DNA of 64,000 nucleotides from Mesorhizobium sp. 113-3-3 (GTDB lineage Bacteria; Pseudomonadota; Alphaproteobacteria; Rhizobiales; Rhizobiaceae), in NCBI RefSeq assembly GCF_016756495.1, contig NZ_AP023243.1, positions 2,112,501-2,176,500 of the forward strand, given 5' to 3'. A program made the position numbers and the translations under genes. The number at the start of each line of letters is the position of its first letter. Positions within the stretch are counted from its first letter, which is position 1. Of the stretch, positions 8,093 to 15,779 are shown one piece after another. A model generated the notes under the pieces. It did no database searches. It was not told the DNA's origin and was given only the letters and a program-made list of their open reading frames with translations.

Positions 8093-9226
8093 ATGGCCAC
8101 CCAGCGCATCCTCGACTTCCTCGCCACCCGACGTCCGTCCGGCCCCTGCCTCGTCGTCGACCTCGATGTCGTGCGCGACAATTTCCGCGCCTTCGAGAAG
8201 GCGCTGCCCGACTCCAAGATCTACTATGCGGTGAAAGCAAACCCGGCGCCGGAAATCCTGCGCCTCCTTGCTGCGATGGGCTCGTCCTTCGACACCGCTT
8301 CCGTTGCCGAAGTCGAGATGGCGATGGACGCGGGTGCGCCCGCGGACCGCATCTCCTTCGGCAACACCATCAAGAAGGAGCGTGACATTGCACGCGCCTA
8401 CCAGCTCGGCATCCGCCTGTTCGCGGTCGATTGCGTCGAGGAGGTCGAGAAGATCGCCCGCGCCGCTCCCGGTGCGCGCGTGTTCTGCCGCGTGCTGACC
8501 GACGGCGAAGGCGCCGAATGGCCGCTGTCGCGCAAGTTCGGCTGCGTGCCGGCGATGGCCGTTGACGTGCTGCGTCACGCCAAGGGCCTCGGCCTCGACG
8601 CCTATGGCGTGTCGTTCCATGTCGGCTCGCAGCAGACCGACCTGACCGCCTGGGACCGTGCGCTGGCCGACGCCAAGAAGGTGTTTGCTACGCTCGCCGA
8701 GGAAGGCATCGTGCTCAAGATGGTCAATATGGGCGGCGGTTTCCCGACGCGCTACCTGCGCGACGTGCCGGCGGCCCAGGCCTATGGCCAGGCGATCTTC
8801 TCGGCCCTGCGCAAGCATTTCGGCAATGCCATTCCCGAAACCATCATCGAGCCGGGCCGCGGCATGGTCGGCAATGCCGGCGTCATCAAGTCGGAAGTCG
8901 TGCTGATCTCGAAGAAGGCCGACAACGACAATGTGCGCTGGGTGTTTCTCGACATCGGCAAGTTCGGCGGTCTGGCCGAGACGATGGACGAGGCGATCCG
9001 CTATCCCCTGGTCACCCGCCATGACGGATCGGAGACCGCGCCTTGCGTGCTCGCCGGCCCGACCTGCGATTCGGCCGATGTGATGTACGAGAAGACGCCG
9101 TATCCGCTGCCTCTATCGCTGACCATCGGCGACGAGGTGCTGATCGAAGGCACCGGCGCCTACACGACCACCTACTCGGCGGTCGCGTTCAACGGCTTCG
9201 AGCCTCTCCGATCCTACGTGATCTGA
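8093..9226 (+). CDS. odc: Ornithine/lysine decarboxylase (fold type III)
   Basis: A 377-residue PLP enzyme of the group IV (alanine racemase-fold) decarboxylases that makes putrescine from ornithine, or cadaverine from lysine. Visible residues: PLP lysine K48 in YYAVKAN, HVGSQ at 176-180, GGGFP at 214-218, EPGRGMVG at 253-260 for phosphate binding, and CDSAD at 325-329 with the active-site Cys from the partner subunit. Length matches bacterial ODC. It is preceded by a long leader (candidate speF RNA) and GGAG 7 bp before ATG, so polyamine-linked post-transcriptional control is likely. Ornithine versus lysine preference is not decidable here. Confidence 0.93.
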   Translation: MATQRILDFLATRRPSGPCLVVDLDVVRDNFRAFEKALPDSKIYYAVKANPAPEILRLLAAMGSSFDTASVAEVEMAMDAGAPADRISFGNTIKKERDIARAYQLGIRLFAVDCVEEVEKIARAAPGARVFCRVLTDGEGAEWPLSRKFGCVPAMAVDVLRHAKGLGLDAYGVSFHVGSQQTDLTAWDRALADAKKVFATLAEEGIVLKMVNMGGGFPTRYLRDVPAAQAYGQAIFSALRKHFGNAIPETIIEPGRGMVGNAGVIKSEVVLISKKADNDNVRWVFLDIGKFGGLAETMDEAIRYPLVTRHDGSETAPCVLAGPTCDSADVMYEKTPYPLPLSLTIGDEVLIEGTGAYTTTYSAVAFNGFEPLRSYVI

Positions 9227-9242
9227 CGGTTCTTTATTTGGT

Positions 9243-9274
9243 GCATTTTCGGCCAACACTTCGCCTGAAAATGC
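9243..9274 (+). terminator. Hairpin after the decarboxylase gene
   Basis: Inverted repeat GCATTTTC (9243-9250) / GAAAATGC (9267-9274), extended inward by GGC/GCC, starting 16 bp after the decarboxylase stop. No T-tract follows, so termination is only likely. Confidence 0.45.
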
Positions 9275-9367
9275 GCTGAGAAACCGATCAGATCATCCGG
9301 CGCGGGCGCTTGTCGTCCGCCCGGCTTCGCTTGTGGAACAGATCTCCGCTTGCCAGGGATTGCGGAA

Positions 9368-9937
9368 ATGGAAATGTCAGTTGAAATCGTAGCTCATGCG
9401 CCGGCCTTCATGATGGTCGCCGAAACCGTCGCCGACATAGCGGCACGCGAAGCCTTGCTCGATCGCGCCATGGGGCCGATGCGGCGGAAAAAATCGTCGG
9501 AGAAGCTGCGGCGTGGCCGCCGGCCTTCGGAAGGCCTGGCCTTCGTCGCGCGCGATGCGTCGGGCGGGGTGGCCGGCACGGTGCGGCTGTGGGACGTCAG
9601 GCTGGGCGAGGGTGGTCCGGCGGCATTGCTGCTTGGCCCGCTCGCCGTCGATCCGTCGCTCAAGAATGCCGGCATCGGCTCGGCGCTGATGCGCCATGCC
9701 GTGGCCGAGGCGGCGCGTCTCGGCCACGCGGCAATCCTGCTGGTCGGCGACGCGCCCTATTACGGACGTTTCGGCTTCTCGGCCGACAAGACGGGCAGGC
9801 TGGCCATGCCTGGCCCCTATGAACGGCATCGCCTGCTGGCGCTGGAACTGGTGGACGGCGCGCTTGATGGCGTCCACGGCACGCTGAAGGCTTGCGGCCG
9901 CAAGCTGAAGGCACAGGCGCCGACGATGGCCGCCTGA
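9368..9937 (+). CDS. GNAT family N-acetyltransferase (YhbS-like)
   Basis: A 189-residue GNAT enzyme. The acetyl-CoA site is seen in LLLGPLAVDPSLKNAGIGSALMRHAV, containing the Q/RxxGxG/A-type segment KNAGIGSALM, and in GDAPYYGRFGF, which is characteristic of the YhbS subgroup. ATG 9368 is preferred over an upstream TTG (9350) because AGGGA lies 8 bp before it; ATG 9374 is a weaker alternative. Substrate unknown. It is a single gene followed by a classical terminator. Confidence 0.88.
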   Translation: MEMSVEIVAHAPAFMMVAETVADIAAREALLDRAMGPMRRKKSSEKLRRGRRPSEGLAFVARDASGGVAGTVRLWDVRLGEGGPAALLLGPLAVDPSLKNAGIGSALMRHAVAEAARLGHAAILLVGDAPYYGRFGFSADKTGRLAMPGPYERHRLLALELVDGALDGVHGTLKACGRKLKAQAPTMAA

Positions 9938-9963
9938 GGCATCAACCCGTCACTCCTCAAACA

Positions 9964-9990
9964 AACGCCGCCCGAAAAGGCGGCGTTTTT
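9964..9990 (+). terminator. Rho-independent terminator
   Basis: Stem AACGCCGCC / GGCGGCGTT with loop CGAAAA, followed by TTT, 27 bp after the GNAT gene stop. The symmetric A/T flanks could also serve the convergent SCP2 gene on the other strand. Confidence 0.85.
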
Positions 9991-10023
9991 CATGATACAT
10001 GAATTTATTGGGTTGCCGGGTGT

Positions 10024-10308
10024 TCAGCCGATCAACTGGCTGAGCGCCATGGCCACCGTCATATCGCCTTCGACTTTGATCTTGCCGGTCATGAACGCCA
10101 TGGTCGGGTTCAGGTCGCCGGCGATCAGCGAGTCGAGATCGTCGAGCGAGAGTTTGATGGTGCAGTCGGTGGGGGCATCGGTGTTCGAGACGGTCGCGCC
10201 GTCGATGACGATGACGCCGTCGCTGCCGGTGTCGAACTTCACGGAACGATCAAACCCGCTACTGGCCACGCGCGACTTGATCTTCTCGGCAATCTCCTGA
10301 ACGCTCAC
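10024..10308 (-). CDS. SCP2 sterol-binding domain protein
   Basis: A 94-residue protein that is essentially one SCP2 domain, a hydrophobic pocket fold that binds lipids or acyl-CoA. Characteristic parts are VIVIDGATVSNTDAPTDCTIKLSLDDLDSLIAGDLNPTMAFMTGKIKVEGD, the DxxxLxxGxLxPxxAFMxGKIKxxGD signature. The start is GTG at 10308 with AGGA 7 bp upstream. It stands alone; an inverted repeat resembling LiuR sites lies about 110 bp upstream. The ligand is unknown. Confidence 0.9.
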   Translation of the reverse strand: MSVQEIAEKIKSRVASSGFDRSVKFDTGSDGVIVIDGATVSNTDAPTDCTIKLSLDDLDSLIAGDLNPTMAFMTGKIKVEGDMTVAMALSQLIG

Positions 10309-10414
10309 GCTGTTCTCCTGTCTGGTTGCATCTGTCGCGCGACGGCGCTTCGGTTCGACCGAAGCCCATGCTGCCTCTGAGGCGATTACAATCGCTGCCG
10401 CATATAGCTTTGGA

Positions 10415-10430
10415 TTGACGTTTACGTCAA
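10415..10430. promoter_or_regulatory. Inverted repeat TTGACG-TTTA-CGTCAA, possible LiuR-type operator
   Basis: Perfect 6-bp inverted repeat with 4-bp spacer, in the 177-bp gap upstream of the SCP2 gene. It resembles, from memory, operators of MerR-type LiuR regulators of branched-chain acyl-CoA degradation in Proteobacteria. The regulator itself is not in the window. Confidence 0.4.
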
Positions 10431-10485
10431 CGCGAATTGCGACGACTGGTTCCTATCGCCGCACCAGCAATTGGAGCATCAGCGG

Positions 10486-11022
10486 TCAGTGGGCCGGCGG
10501 CGCTTCCGCTTCGGCAGGCTTGGCGGTCTCGGCAGCCGCGGTGTCGGAATCCTGCCGGCGGCGCAGCCAGTTGTCGCGGATTTCGTCCTTGCTCAGGAAA
10601 TTGACCTGATCGACCAGAACCTCATGCACCAAGTTCGCACCGACACGGGCGTTGACGGTGTCGCGGATGGCGGCGCGAAAGGCATCGAGGTCGATCGTGG
10701 CCTTCTTGGTGAAGTCGATCTGGGGATTGGCATAGAGGTAGCTGTAGACCTGGTCGGTGATGAGTGCCTCGGCCGGGATAGACAGTTTCTTTATCTGCTC
10801 CGGTTCGACAGTGTAGACGAGCTTGGCCAGGAAATAGCCGCCGATCTTGGAGTCGCGGATCAGCGGCACCGAAATGACGTCGGTCTTGACGTAATCCAGC
10901 CCGCCCAGCATCGGCTTGGGTTTCTCGCCGACGCCGCGTTCACCGGCTGCCTGGAACGAATAGAAGACGGCGCCGAGCGTGGCGGCGCAGACCCAGACCG
11001 CGATGGCGATGATCTTGATCAT
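10486..11022 (-). CDS. Flagellar-locus protein of unknown function, membrane-anchored
   Basis: A 178-residue protein with an N-terminal hydrophobic anchor or signal (MIKIIAIAVWVCAATLGAVF) and a periplasmic-looking domain with alternating strands (YVKTDVISVPLIRDSKIGGYFLAKLVYTV), ending in an Ala/Pro/Glu-rich tail. I do not recognise a named domain. It is last in the minus-strand order flgJ, flgN-like, this gene, 23 bp after the FlgN-like stop, so a role in flagellar assembly is likely by context. The topology loosely recalls FliL, but FliL itself is at 54078. Confidence 0.75.
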   Translation of the reverse strand: MIKIIAIAVWVCAATLGAVFYSFQAAGERGVGEKPKPMLGGLDYVKTDVISVPLIRDSKIGGYFLAKLVYTVEPEQIKKLSIPAEALITDQVYSYLYANPQIDFTKKATIDLDAFRAAIRDTVNARVGANLVHEVLVDQVNFLSKDEIRDNWLRRRQDSDTAAAETAKPAEAEAPPAH

Positions 11023-11045
11023 TCAGAGCCCGTCGGGATCATGCC

Positions 11046-11471
11046 CTAGCCTTTCATCCGGCCGAATTCGCCGGCGGAGTAGGTGCCGTCGGTTTCGGCG
11101 CGCTGGATGGCACTGCGCAGCAGGCCGGCAACCTCGTTGACGGCGCTCAGATGCGCCAGGATCGCCGCCTCGTTCTTCGCCAGTTTCTGGCGCAGCCGGG
11201 TGAGGCCCTCGCGGTGCTGTTCGAGGAACTCGGCTTCGCTGCCGCCCTTCATGGCGCGGGTCAGCTCATAGAGATAGCGGCTCTTGCGGGCGTTCGATGC
11301 CTTGAGATCATAGCTGGTGTCGCTGCGGATGCCGGCCGTCTCTTCCTCGACCACCTCCTCGATGCGGCCGATGATGGCGGCAAGGTTTCCGGGCCGCGCG
11401 AACGGGATCGGAGCTTCCGACGCGGTGGTGCGCGCCGGCAGGTTGGCGGTGAATTCGGAAGAGTCGGTCAT
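11046..11471 (-). CDS. flgN: FlgN-like flagellar export chaperone
   Basis: A 141-residue, largely helical cytosolic protein. After a variable 25-residue N-terminus it has two long helices (NLAAIIGRIEEVVEEETAGIR... and ...EGLTRLRQKLAKNEAAILAHLSAVNEVAGLLRSAIQRAE) with the SRYLYELTRAM segment between them. This helix layout matches FlgN, the chaperone for hook-associated proteins FlgK and FlgL. It lies 13 bp after flgJ. Sequence similarity of FlgN proteins is weak, so the call rests on helix pattern, size and position. Confidence 0.7.
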   Translation of the reverse strand: MTDSSEFTANLPARTTASEAPIPFARPGNLAAIIGRIEEVVEEETAGIRSDTSYDLKASNARKSRYLYELTRAMKGGSEAEFLEQHREGLTRLRQKLAKNEAAILAHLSAVNEVAGLLRSAIQRAETDGTYSAGEFGRMKG

Positions 11472-11484
11472 GGTGTTTCCCAGC

Positions 11485-12057
11485 CTAGATCTTGATGTCT
11501 GTTTTTATGGTTGTCTCGTCGCCGGTCATCGACCTGGCGGCCTTGCGCTGCAATTCCTGGACGAGCGAGGTGGACAGACGGGTTTGCTGATCGATCTCGG
11601 TCTTTTCCGGTCCGTTTGAGACCGGGCCGATCGGCACCTTGCGCTTGCCGTCCATATAGTGGTCGGCGAGCAGCGACTTGGCGATGCCGATGCCGCCGCG
11701 CTCGGCCATCACGTCGGCGACGCGCTCGGCGAGTTGCGACTTCCACATGTCGCCAGCCAGACCCGTGCCGTAGACGCCCTCCGTGTCCTTGGGCAGCATG
11801 TTCTGGATGAAGGTCTGCAGGACCATCGCCTCGAATTTCTTGAATTTCCTGGCCGGATCGGCTGTCGCCGCCGCCTTGTCAGCCGTGGCGCGCGACAGGA
11901 TCGAGCCGGCATCGACGGATGCCGCAGTGTCGACCGAGAACGTGCCGGCGGCACCGCCAGCACGCTTGGTCAGCGCGGCGCGGGCAGCCTCGATATCCAT
12001 CGGATCGGCAGCTCGGGCGACATCCATAACGATGTCGCTGGGTGGAGAAATCGCCAA
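11485..12057 (-). CDS. flgJ: FlgJ-type rod-binding protein
   Basis: A 190-residue protein with the FlgJ N-terminal rod-binding domain: KKFEAMVLQTFIQNMLPKDTEGVYGTGLAGDMWKSQLAERVADVMAERGGIGIAKSLL, the segment that is most conserved in this domain. Like other alphaproteobacterial forms it lacks the C-terminal muramidase domain; a separate lytic transglycosylase is encoded at 43703. The open frame extends to 12096, but TTG at 12057 (reading MAISPPSDIV) is the better start than the internal ATG at 12027, which has no ribosome site. It heads the flgJ-flgN-unknown unit. Confidence 0.87.
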   Translation of the reverse strand: MAISPPSDIVMDVARAADPMDIEAARAALTKRAGGAAGTFSVDTAASVDAGSILSRATADKAAATADPARKFKKFEAMVLQTFIQNMLPKDTEGVYGTGLAGDMWKSQLAERVADVMAERGGIGIAKSLLADHYMDGKRKVPIGPVSNGPEKTEIDQQTRLSTSLVQELQRKAARSMTGDETTIKTDIKI

Positions 12058-12225
12058 GAAAGTCCGCCTTTTGCAGGGTTTCCTTAGCCGGACCATGCCT
12101 CAACAAGCTTGTGGCAGGCTTGCCGGTTCGAATTTTGCCGTCGTCCGCGATGCGTGTCCGGCAAAACTGCAAGGGAGCGAGAAACTTGCCGGCACCTTGA
12201 TCCGTAACTCGCCTAACAGATATCC

Positions 12226-13083
12226 ATGATCGTTCAGGGCTACGATGTGACGTTTACAGGCTTGTTTATCAGTGTAGGCATTTGCCTGTCGCTTGTGATG
12301 TCGGCGGCTTGGGCGATTGCAATTCGAAGCGGCAAGTCCGGCTGGGTGGATGCGATCTGGTCGTTTGCGGTGGGCGGCGCCGGCATCGCCATGGCGTTGG
12401 TTCCATTGTCCGGCTGGCAGCAGTCGCCGACCAGGCCTGTCATCGTCGCCCTGCTCGCGGCGATCTGGTCGCTCAGGTTAGGCTGGCATATAGTCGCCAG
12501 AACCCGGCACGGCGGCGACGACCCGCGTTACGCGCAATTGCGCGGCGAGTGGGGCAGGGATTTCCCACGCCGGCTTTTTCTATTTTTGCAGGTGCAGGCC
12601 GGTGCTGCTCTGCTGCTTTCGCTGTCGATCTTTGCCGCGGCCCGCAATCCGATATCGCAATTGCAAATCGGCGATTGGCTGGGTGTTGCCATTCTGGTGG
12701 CTGCCATCCTTGGCGAAGGCCTGGCCGATCACCAGCTCGCGCGGTTTCGTCAAGATCCAGCCAACAGGGAAAAGGTCTGCGACGTTGGGCTCTGGGGACT
12801 TTCGCGCCATCCCAACTATTTCTTCGAGTGGTTCGGTTGGCTGGCCTATGTCGCGATCGCATTGGACCTCACCGGCGCTTACCCGTGGGGCTGGGTCGCC
12901 CTATCGGGCCCGATCTTCATGTACTGGCTCCTGGTTCATGTATCCGGCATCCCGCCGCTCGAAGCGCACATGCTGAAATCGCGTGGCGAAAAATTCCGTG
13001 CCTACCAGGCGCGCGTCAATGCGTTCTGGCTGGGGCCGTCCCGCAATATCCCTCCACAGACATCGAAAGGTCGAGTGTCGTGA
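12226..13083 (+). CDS. DUF1295 membrane protein (steroid 5-alpha-reductase-like fold)
   Basis: A 285-residue polytopic membrane protein with about seven hydrophobic segments. The C-terminal half holds LGLWGLSRHPNYFFEWFGWL-type sequence (SRHPNYFFEW near residue 196), the hallmark of DUF1295, related to membrane sterol reductases and isoprenyl-cysteine methyltransferases. A reductase role on a lipid substrate is plausible but not shown. Its stop overlaps the GTG of the methyltransferase gene (GTGA), indicating coupling and a shared pathway, probably fatty acid or membrane lipid modification. Confidence 0.9.
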   Translation: MIVQGYDVTFTGLFISVGICLSLVMSAAWAIAIRSGKSGWVDAIWSFAVGGAGIAMALVPLSGWQQSPTRPVIVALLAAIWSLRLGWHIVARTRHGGDDPRYAQLRGEWGRDFPRRLFLFLQVQAGAALLLSLSIFAAARNPISQLQIGDWLGVAILVAAILGEGLADHQLARFRQDPANREKVCDVGLWGLSRHPNYFFEWFGWLAYVAIALDLTGAYPWGWVALSGPIFMYWLLVHVSGIPPLEAHMLKSRGEKFRAYQARVNAFWLGPSRNIPPQTSKGRVS

Positions 13084-14108
13084 GTCTCATCGCATCCGCC
13101 ATACGAACCGTCGAACGCAGCCCGTTTCCGGATTCCGTGACCCGAACGGGCATCGACTTCCTGGTCGGTCGCACGCGCCGTAGCCTCCTGGAGAGCCCCA
13201 CCACTTACGAGCAGGCCTTCGTTCGCGCCATGGCCGATCATCCGATCGCCGAGCACACGCAAGCCGCCAACGAACAGCACTACGAATTGCCGCCGGCTTT
13301 TTTTGGGCTGGTGCTCGGGCCGCTTCGAAAATACTCATCCTGTCTCTACCGTCGCGGAGACGAAAGCCTGGCGCAGGCCGAGCTGCTGGCGCTAGAGGAA
13401 ACCGTTGCCCACGCCGATCTCGCCGACGGCCAGGACATCCTCGAACTCGGCTGCGGCTGGGGCTCGCTGACGCTGTTCATGGCAGAGCGTTTTCCCGCCG
13501 CCAGGATCATGGCGGTCTCCAACTCGGCGCCACAAAGGGCGTACATCGAGGCGCAAGCTCGGGAGAGGGGCTTGGCAAACATTCGCGTCACAACGGCCGA
13601 CATGAACAATTTTCATCCGAACGCCATGTTCGACCGGATCGTTTCGGTCGAGATGTTCGAGCACATGTCGAACTGGCAAAAGCTTCTCGAACGCGTGCAT
13701 AGCTGGCTGATGCGGGAGGGGCGGCTTTTCATCCATGTCTTCACCCACAAAAGCCGGTCCTACCGGTTCGACCATCGCGACAAGTCCGACTGGATTGCGC
13801 AGCACTTCTTCACCGGCGGCATCATGCCGAGCCACGATCTGATCCGGCAATTCTCCGCTCTGTTCGACGTCGAGCAGGAATGGCGGTGGAATGGCCGAAA
13901 CTACCAGCGCACCGCCAACCAGTGGCTCGCCAATTTGGACGCCAACCTGCCCGAGGTCGATCGCATCCTCGCCGAGGTCTACGGCAAGGAGGCCTTGATC
14001 TGGCGACGGCGCTGGCGTCTGTTCTTCCTTGCCACCGCCGGGCTGTTTGGACACAAGAACGGCGAGGAGTGGGGCGTCAGCCACTATCGCCTGCGCGCGG
14101 CTACATGA
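13080..14108 (+). CDS. Cyclopropane-fatty-acid-synthase-like SAM methyltransferase
   Basis: A 342-residue SAM-dependent methyltransferase of the CFA synthase superfamily, acting on unsaturated acyl chains. Visible: EQHYELPPAFF at 65-75, YSSCLY at 85-90, the SAM-binding ILELGCGWGSL at 120-130 and VSVEMFEHM in the mid-domain. The C-terminal catalytic region differs from canonical CFA synthase. The start is GTG 13080 inside the stop of the DUF1295 gene; the open frame goes further upstream only as antisense to coding sequence. Product (cyclopropane, methyl branch or other) is not determined. Confidence 0.88.
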   Translation: MSLIASAIRTVERSPFPDSVTRTGIDFLVGRTRRSLLESPTTYEQAFVRAMADHPIAEHTQAANEQHYELPPAFFGLVLGPLRKYSSCLYRRGDESLAQAELLALEETVAHADLADGQDILELGCGWGSLTLFMAERFPAARIMAVSNSAPQRAYIEAQARERGLANIRVTTADMNNFHPNAMFDRIVSVEMFEHMSNWQKLLERVHSWLMREGRLFIHVFTHKSRSYRFDHRDKSDWIAQHFFTGGIMPSHDLIRQFSALFDVEQEWRWNGRNYQRTANQWLANLDANLPEVDRILAEVYGKEALIWRRRWRLFFLATAGLFGHKNGEEWGVSHYRLRAAT

Positions 14109-14695
14109 GATTGGAAACGCCGGCCCGATCGGGAATGGTGAGGACGTTCTGGAACGCGGCGAAGGCTTACTTCGCCCATGACGATCCACTCGTGGCCACC
14201 GCCAATCTGGTCGCTCTGGTCGTGCTTTGGAACCAGCCGTTCTATCCGCTCTATGTCTACTGGTCCGTGGGCCCCGAAATCGCGCCAACCTTCTACACAT
14301 TCCTTTCGACGCCGTTCTTCCTGGCGGTTCCGGCAATGGGTCGCGCCAACGGCCGTGCCGGGCGTGCATTGCTGCCGCTCGCCGGAATCGGCAACACGGT
14401 GCTTAGTGCCAGGGTATTCGGCGTCGGTTCCGGCGTGGAGATTTTTCTGCTGCCCTGCGTGCTGCTCGGCTTTGTCCTGTTTCGGCCGAGCGAACGTGCC
14501 ATTGCCATCGCCATAGCGGCGGTCGGCCTGCTGGCCTTTACGGTCCTGCATGGACGCTACGGAGCGCCCGTCCATCTCTATTCGACCGAGGAATATGCGG
14601 GTTTTCTGAAGATGAACGCCCTGAGCGCTGGCACGCTTACCGCCTTCATCGGTCTTCTCGTGATGAACCTGATCAGTCCCCCGGCCAAGCGCTGA
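14105..14695 (+). CDS. Hypothetical polytopic membrane protein
   Basis: A 196-residue protein with five or so hydrophobic segments (for example ATANLVALVVLWNQPFYPLY, TFYTFLSTPFFLAVPAMG, VEIFLLPCVLLGFVLF, IAIAIAAVGLLAFTVL, LTAFIGLLVMNL). I do not recognise a family. Its ATG overlaps the methyltransferase stop (ATGA), so it is the third gene of a translationally coupled trio with DUF1295 and the CFA-like enzyme. Note RYGAPVHLYSTEEYAGFLKMN, a possible conserved extramembrane loop between the last two helices. Confidence 0.8.
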   Translation: MRLETPARSGMVRTFWNAAKAYFAHDDPLVATANLVALVVLWNQPFYPLYVYWSVGPEIAPTFYTFLSTPFFLAVPAMGRANGRAGRALLPLAGIGNTVLSARVFGVGSGVEIFLLPCVLLGFVLFRPSERAIAIAIAAVGLLAFTVLHGRYGAPVHLYSTEEYAGFLKMNALSAGTLTAFIGLLVMNLISPPAKR

Positions 14696-14701
14696 CGACT
14701 G

Positions 14702-15115
14702 CTACGCAGGTCGCGACAAGGCACTTGAGACGAGAAACCCCGCCGTCACCGCGATTGCGGTGAGCACGGTTCCCCAGCAGATATCCGCGATGGTGACCGC
14801 GACGGGCCAGTTCTTGAGCGTCGCCTGGTTGGTCAGATCATAGGTGGCGTAGGCGCTTAAGCCGAACACAGCGCCGTTCACCGCCGCGCTCGTCCATGAT
14901 CCGCTCTGAAAGGCGGGCAGCACCGCGAAATAGACGGCGCCGGCGATGTAGATGACGTAGAAAAGTGCTGCCGCCTTGACGTTGAAATCATCGAGCAGGA
15001 TCGGCCCCAGCAGCGGCTTGTAAAGCCGACTGCTCATCACCGTCAGCCAGACAGCATCGATGCACAGAAACACGACTGCCGTCGTCACATAGGCGATGCC
15101 GTAGGTCTTGATCAT
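14702..15115 (-). CDS. DUF2177 family membrane protein
   Basis: A 137-residue protein with four membrane segments. The family signature is visible as FLCIDAVWLTVMSSRLYKPLLG (residues 16-37) and VFGLSAYATYDLTNQATLKNWP (about 84-105). The function of DUF2177 is unknown. ATG 15115 was chosen because GGAAG lies just upstream and the extension to 15154 adds no family sequence. It is convergent with the trio to its left and divergent from the DUF2147 gene; this domain set often co-occurs in proteobacterial lipid-modification clusters. Confidence 0.9.
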   Translation of the reverse strand: MIKTYGIAYVTTAVVFLCIDAVWLTVMSSRLYKPLLGPILLDDFNVKAAALFYVIYIAGAVYFAVLPAFQSGSWTSAAVNGAVFGLSAYATYDLTNQATLKNWPVAVTIADICWGTVLTAIAVTAGFLVSSALSRPA

Positions 15116-15172
15116 GTCTGCTTCCGAAATCCCATTGGCTGTTGATCTCAGCAACGGTTTTCAGCCGCGATA

Positions 15173-15190
15173 GTTTCGACCGGCCGAAAC
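15173..15190. promoter_or_regulatory. Inverted repeat GTTTCG-N6-CGAAAC between divergent genes
   Basis: Perfect 6-bp arms with spacer ACCGGC, in the 126-bp region between the divergently transcribed DUF2177 and DUF2147 genes. It is a candidate operator shared by both directions. No regulator gene is nearby. Confidence 0.4.
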
Positions 15191-15241
15191 TCACCCGGCA
15201 AGTCGTCCGTAGCTTCGTAAAACGAGTGACGAGGGCGACTG

Positions 15242-15625
15242 ATGAACCGAGTGGCGGTGGCGGCAGGCCTTTTCCTTTTTGTCTCCTTCAGCGGATCGGC
15301 GTTTGCCGCATCGGCGCCTGACCCCAGCGGCACATGGAACCGTGGTGACGGTAATGCGAAGGTCCGGATCGCCCCATGCGGTTCGGATATCTGCGCCACA
15401 AATGTCTGGATCAAGGACACCAGCGGCGGTGAAGCTGTCGGCGACAAGCTGGTCATGACGCTGAAGCCGAAGTCCGCAGACACGCTGACCGGCAAGGCTT
15501 TCGACGCAAAGCGGGCGCTGACCTATGCGATCCAGCTCAAGGTGACCGGGCAGACCCTGGTCACGCGTGGCTGCCTCGTTGGCGGGCTGATTTGCAAATC
15601 GGTCAACTGGTCTCGCGCTCGCTGA
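15242..15625 (+). CDS. DUF2147 periplasmic protein
   Basis: A 127-residue secreted protein: signal peptide about residues 1-22 (MNRVAVAAGLFLFVSFSGSAFA), then a small beta-rich domain with the DUF2147 pattern PSGTWNRGDGNAKVRIAPCGSDICATNVWI and the terminal CLVGGLICKSVNW. Four cysteines in the mature part could form two disulfides. Function is unknown; the fold is calycin-like in related proteins, which would suit lipid binding. It lies between DUF2177 and the FAD oxidoreductase, in the lipid-modification neighbourhood. Confidence 0.87.
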   Translation: MNRVAVAAGLFLFVSFSGSAFAASAPDPSGTWNRGDGNAKVRIAPCGSDICATNVWIKDTSGGEAVGDKLVMTLKPKSADTLTGKAFDAKRALTYAIQLKVTGQTLVTRGCLVGGLICKSVNWSRAR

Positions 15626-15779
15626 TGACGCCAGCGGCAGGGCTGGTTCCACACGCCTTCATCTGCCGACAAAATATCCCTTTCGCCAGACTGAAACTCA
15701 CACCGGATTCTTGCGTATCTACAAATGCCCAGGGGTGCCGCCCGCACCTTACAGACTTGATTCCAAACAAGGATTTTCG

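Noticed and set aside
7839..8240. Minus-strand frames covering the region before the decarboxylase
   Set aside because: They overlap the decarboxylase start, have Arg-rich shadow composition, and the region is better explained as structured leader RNA.
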